From Anabaena cylindrica PCC 7122 (GTDB lineage Bacteria > Cyanobacteriota > Cyanobacteriia > Cyanobacteriales > Nostocaceae), in contig NC_019771.1 of NCBI RefSeq assembly GCF_000317695.1, positions 186,001-250,000 of the forward strand: DNA of 64,000 nt. The letters run 5' to 3'. The position numbers were made by a program, and so were the translations under genes. Under the pieces are notes generated by a model, which was not told where the DNA came from, ran no database searches, and worked only from the letters and a program-made list of their open reading frames with translations. Positions 63,119 through 64,000 of this stretch are shown here, one piece after another; the first letter of the stretch is position 1; each line of letters starts with the position of its first letter.

Positions 63119-63349
63119 TTAAGTTAGAGAAATAACTTCTATGGTTGAGAAGTCAATTTCGTTGACTTTGTGATTGTTTTGACTTTTGGCAATGGCTAAT
63201 TCCTCTTCTAAGACCTGTATTGCACCACTGATGCGGAGTAAGGTTTCCCGCAGACTGGCTTTTTGGATTTCTAAATTGGCTAGGGCTTTTTGCCCTGCTT
63301 CGTATTCTGTTGTTAGTGCTTGTAGGCGTTTTTCGAGTTGTTCCCTCAT
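63119..63349 (-). CDS. Small coiled-coil protein of the eCIS locus
   Basis: 76 residues. About residues 1-58 form one coiled coil (heptad Leu/Ala pattern in LEKRLQALTTEYEAGQKAL and LRISGAIQVLEEELAIAK). The tail is polar. I do not know the family. Position between the edge gene and the DUF4255 gene suggests a structural or assembly part. Confidence 0.65.
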   Translation of the reverse strand: MREQLEKRLQALTTEYEAGQKALANLEIQKASLRETLLRISGAIQVLEEELAIAKSQNNHKVNEIDFSTIEVISLT

Positions 63350-63386
63350 TGCTATCTCATTGGGTGTTCAAAGGTCTTGATTGCCA

Positions 63387-64000
63387 TCAAAAAATATAGG
63401 GAGTTTCCACATCGTGTGTACCGATTTCCCGAAGATTAATGCCGCTGTTTTGCTTGCTCATATCAATTTTGACCTTGAGATAAGGAATAACATCAGGTCT
63501 GGGTTTGGGAATCAAATCAGCGGGAATGTAAGCAGCGATATAACGGTTATAGGATTTGCTATTCCAATGGCGGGCGAAGGGGTTATCGTAAGTGGCGAGG
63601 AATCTTTCAATGGGATTACCGTTGACAGTAATACCAGTGTGCATACAACCATTCCAGTTGCTGTTATGCTCGATCAGATAGAGTAATTTGTCACGTCCAG
63701 ACCAGACGGCTGGAACCAGCAATTCCAAATTTGTTTTGCCAGGAATAACAGTATAAGCGTCCCCATTCCAAGAGTCACTCTCTTTCTCCCAAGTTGTTGC
63801 ATCACCCCCATTTACTTTCCAGTGGTATCCTAGTGCTGATTGAGTGGCGTGAGACCAAGGGTTTTTGCTGAATGCCAACCCAGACAACCAAAACTCAGGA
63901 CCTTGTTTGGAAATCAGGGTGACTTTCCCCGATCTACCAACTGGAATCGGTAGCCATTGATGTTTGTCGGAATAGCTATCAGTGAGAGAACCATCGGGAC
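63387..64000 (-). CDS. Unidentified eCIS-linked protein, 5'-truncated by the window edge
   Basis: The minus frame is open to the right edge, so the start is outside; the last 203 or so residues are present. Upstream of the TTG at 63887 the frame still reads sensible protein (QWLPIPVGRSGKVTLI, SKQGPEFWLSGLAF), so that TTG is not the start. The sequence is rich in Trp, Tyr, Asn and Gly (YHWKVNGGDATTWEKES, WNGCMHTGITVNGNP), which resembles a beta-sandwich carbohydrate-binding or fibre-like domain. I do not recognise the family. A receptor-binding or host-contact part of the machine is a guess from context. Confidence 0.6.
   Translation of the reverse strand, partial: PDGSLTDSYSDKHQWLPIPVGRSGKVTLISKQGPEFWLSGLAFSKNPWSHATQSALGYHWKVNGGDATTWEKESDSWNGDAYTVIPGKTNLELLVPAVWSGRDKLLYLIEHNSNWNGCMHTGITVNGNPIERFLATYDNPFARHWNSKSYNRYIAAYIPADLIPKPRPDVIPYLKVKIDMSKQNSGINLREIGTHDVETPYIF

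Noticed and set aside
39166..64000. Type VI secretion system or prophage
   Set aside because: No TssJLM membrane complex or TssB/C pair, and no capsid, portal, terminase or lysis genes; DUF4255, DUF4157, LysM and AAA+ point to an eCIS-type machine.

Overview
The window is from a filamentous, Nostoc/Anabaena-like cyanobacterium. This rests on many HIP1 octamers (gcgatcgc, e.g. 2386-2393), intergenic short tandem repeats of the caattacc / acgaatta / ggcaaaa kind, and cyanobacterium-typical families (DUF928, DUF1822, CHAT-TPR, CHASE2, haemagglutinin-type surface proteins). No tRNA, rRNA, CRISPR array, complete insertion sequence or prophage capsid/terminase gene was seen.

1-4.5 kb: the 3' two thirds of an RND efflux pump gene, then a hopanoid pair, hpnA (sugar epimerase-like) and hpnH (radical-SAM adenosyl-hopene synthase). 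The spaces hold interspersed repeats.

4.7-31.0 kb: a large accessory island of signalling, CHAT-protease and cell-surface genes. Left to right: a divergent sigma-70-like factor, DUF1822, a CHAT-CHASE2 membrane protein, secreted DUF928, two paralogous RTX-like calcium-repeat proteins (minus), CHAT-TPR (minus), haemagglutinin-type protein (minus), then a divergent haemagglutinin-type protein (plus), CHAT-TPR (plus), DUF928 (plus), CHASE2 hybrid histidine kinase and a REC-histidine kinase. Around 20.3 kb the gene families appear in mirror order (haemagglutinin, CHAT-TPR, DUF928, CHASE2). I infer a functional module for sensing, regulated proteolysis and surface protein display; no such function is proven by sequence.

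31.0-39.1 kb: small hypothetical genes, KDPG aldolase (eda), two tandem L,D-transpeptidases and a 1543-residue hybrid kinase (GAF, CHASE3, PAS, GAF, GAF, HisKA, HATPase, REC, REC, Hpt).

39.2-64.0 kb: a contractile injection system (eCIS/tCIS) locus, all on the minus strand and running off the right edge. In transcription order: an unidentified edge gene, a coiled-coil protein, DUF4255 tube terminator, a carboxypeptidase-regulatory-like protein, two sheaths, tube, tail-assembly-chaperone-like protein with an out-of-frame extension, second tube, a 10-repeat disordered protein, LysM protein, split spike (gpD-like and gpV-like), gp25, two baseplate-J proteins, gpI-like protein, PAAR-like tip, DUF4157 putative effector, DcrB-like protein and AAA+ ATPase. 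No conventional long tape-measure gene is inside the window. The most striking detail is that the DUF6760-like small frame after the chaperone gene has no ATG, GTG or TTG start before its conserved part and sits in the -1 frame across a run of five G, suggesting programmed frameshifting as in phage tail chaperones.
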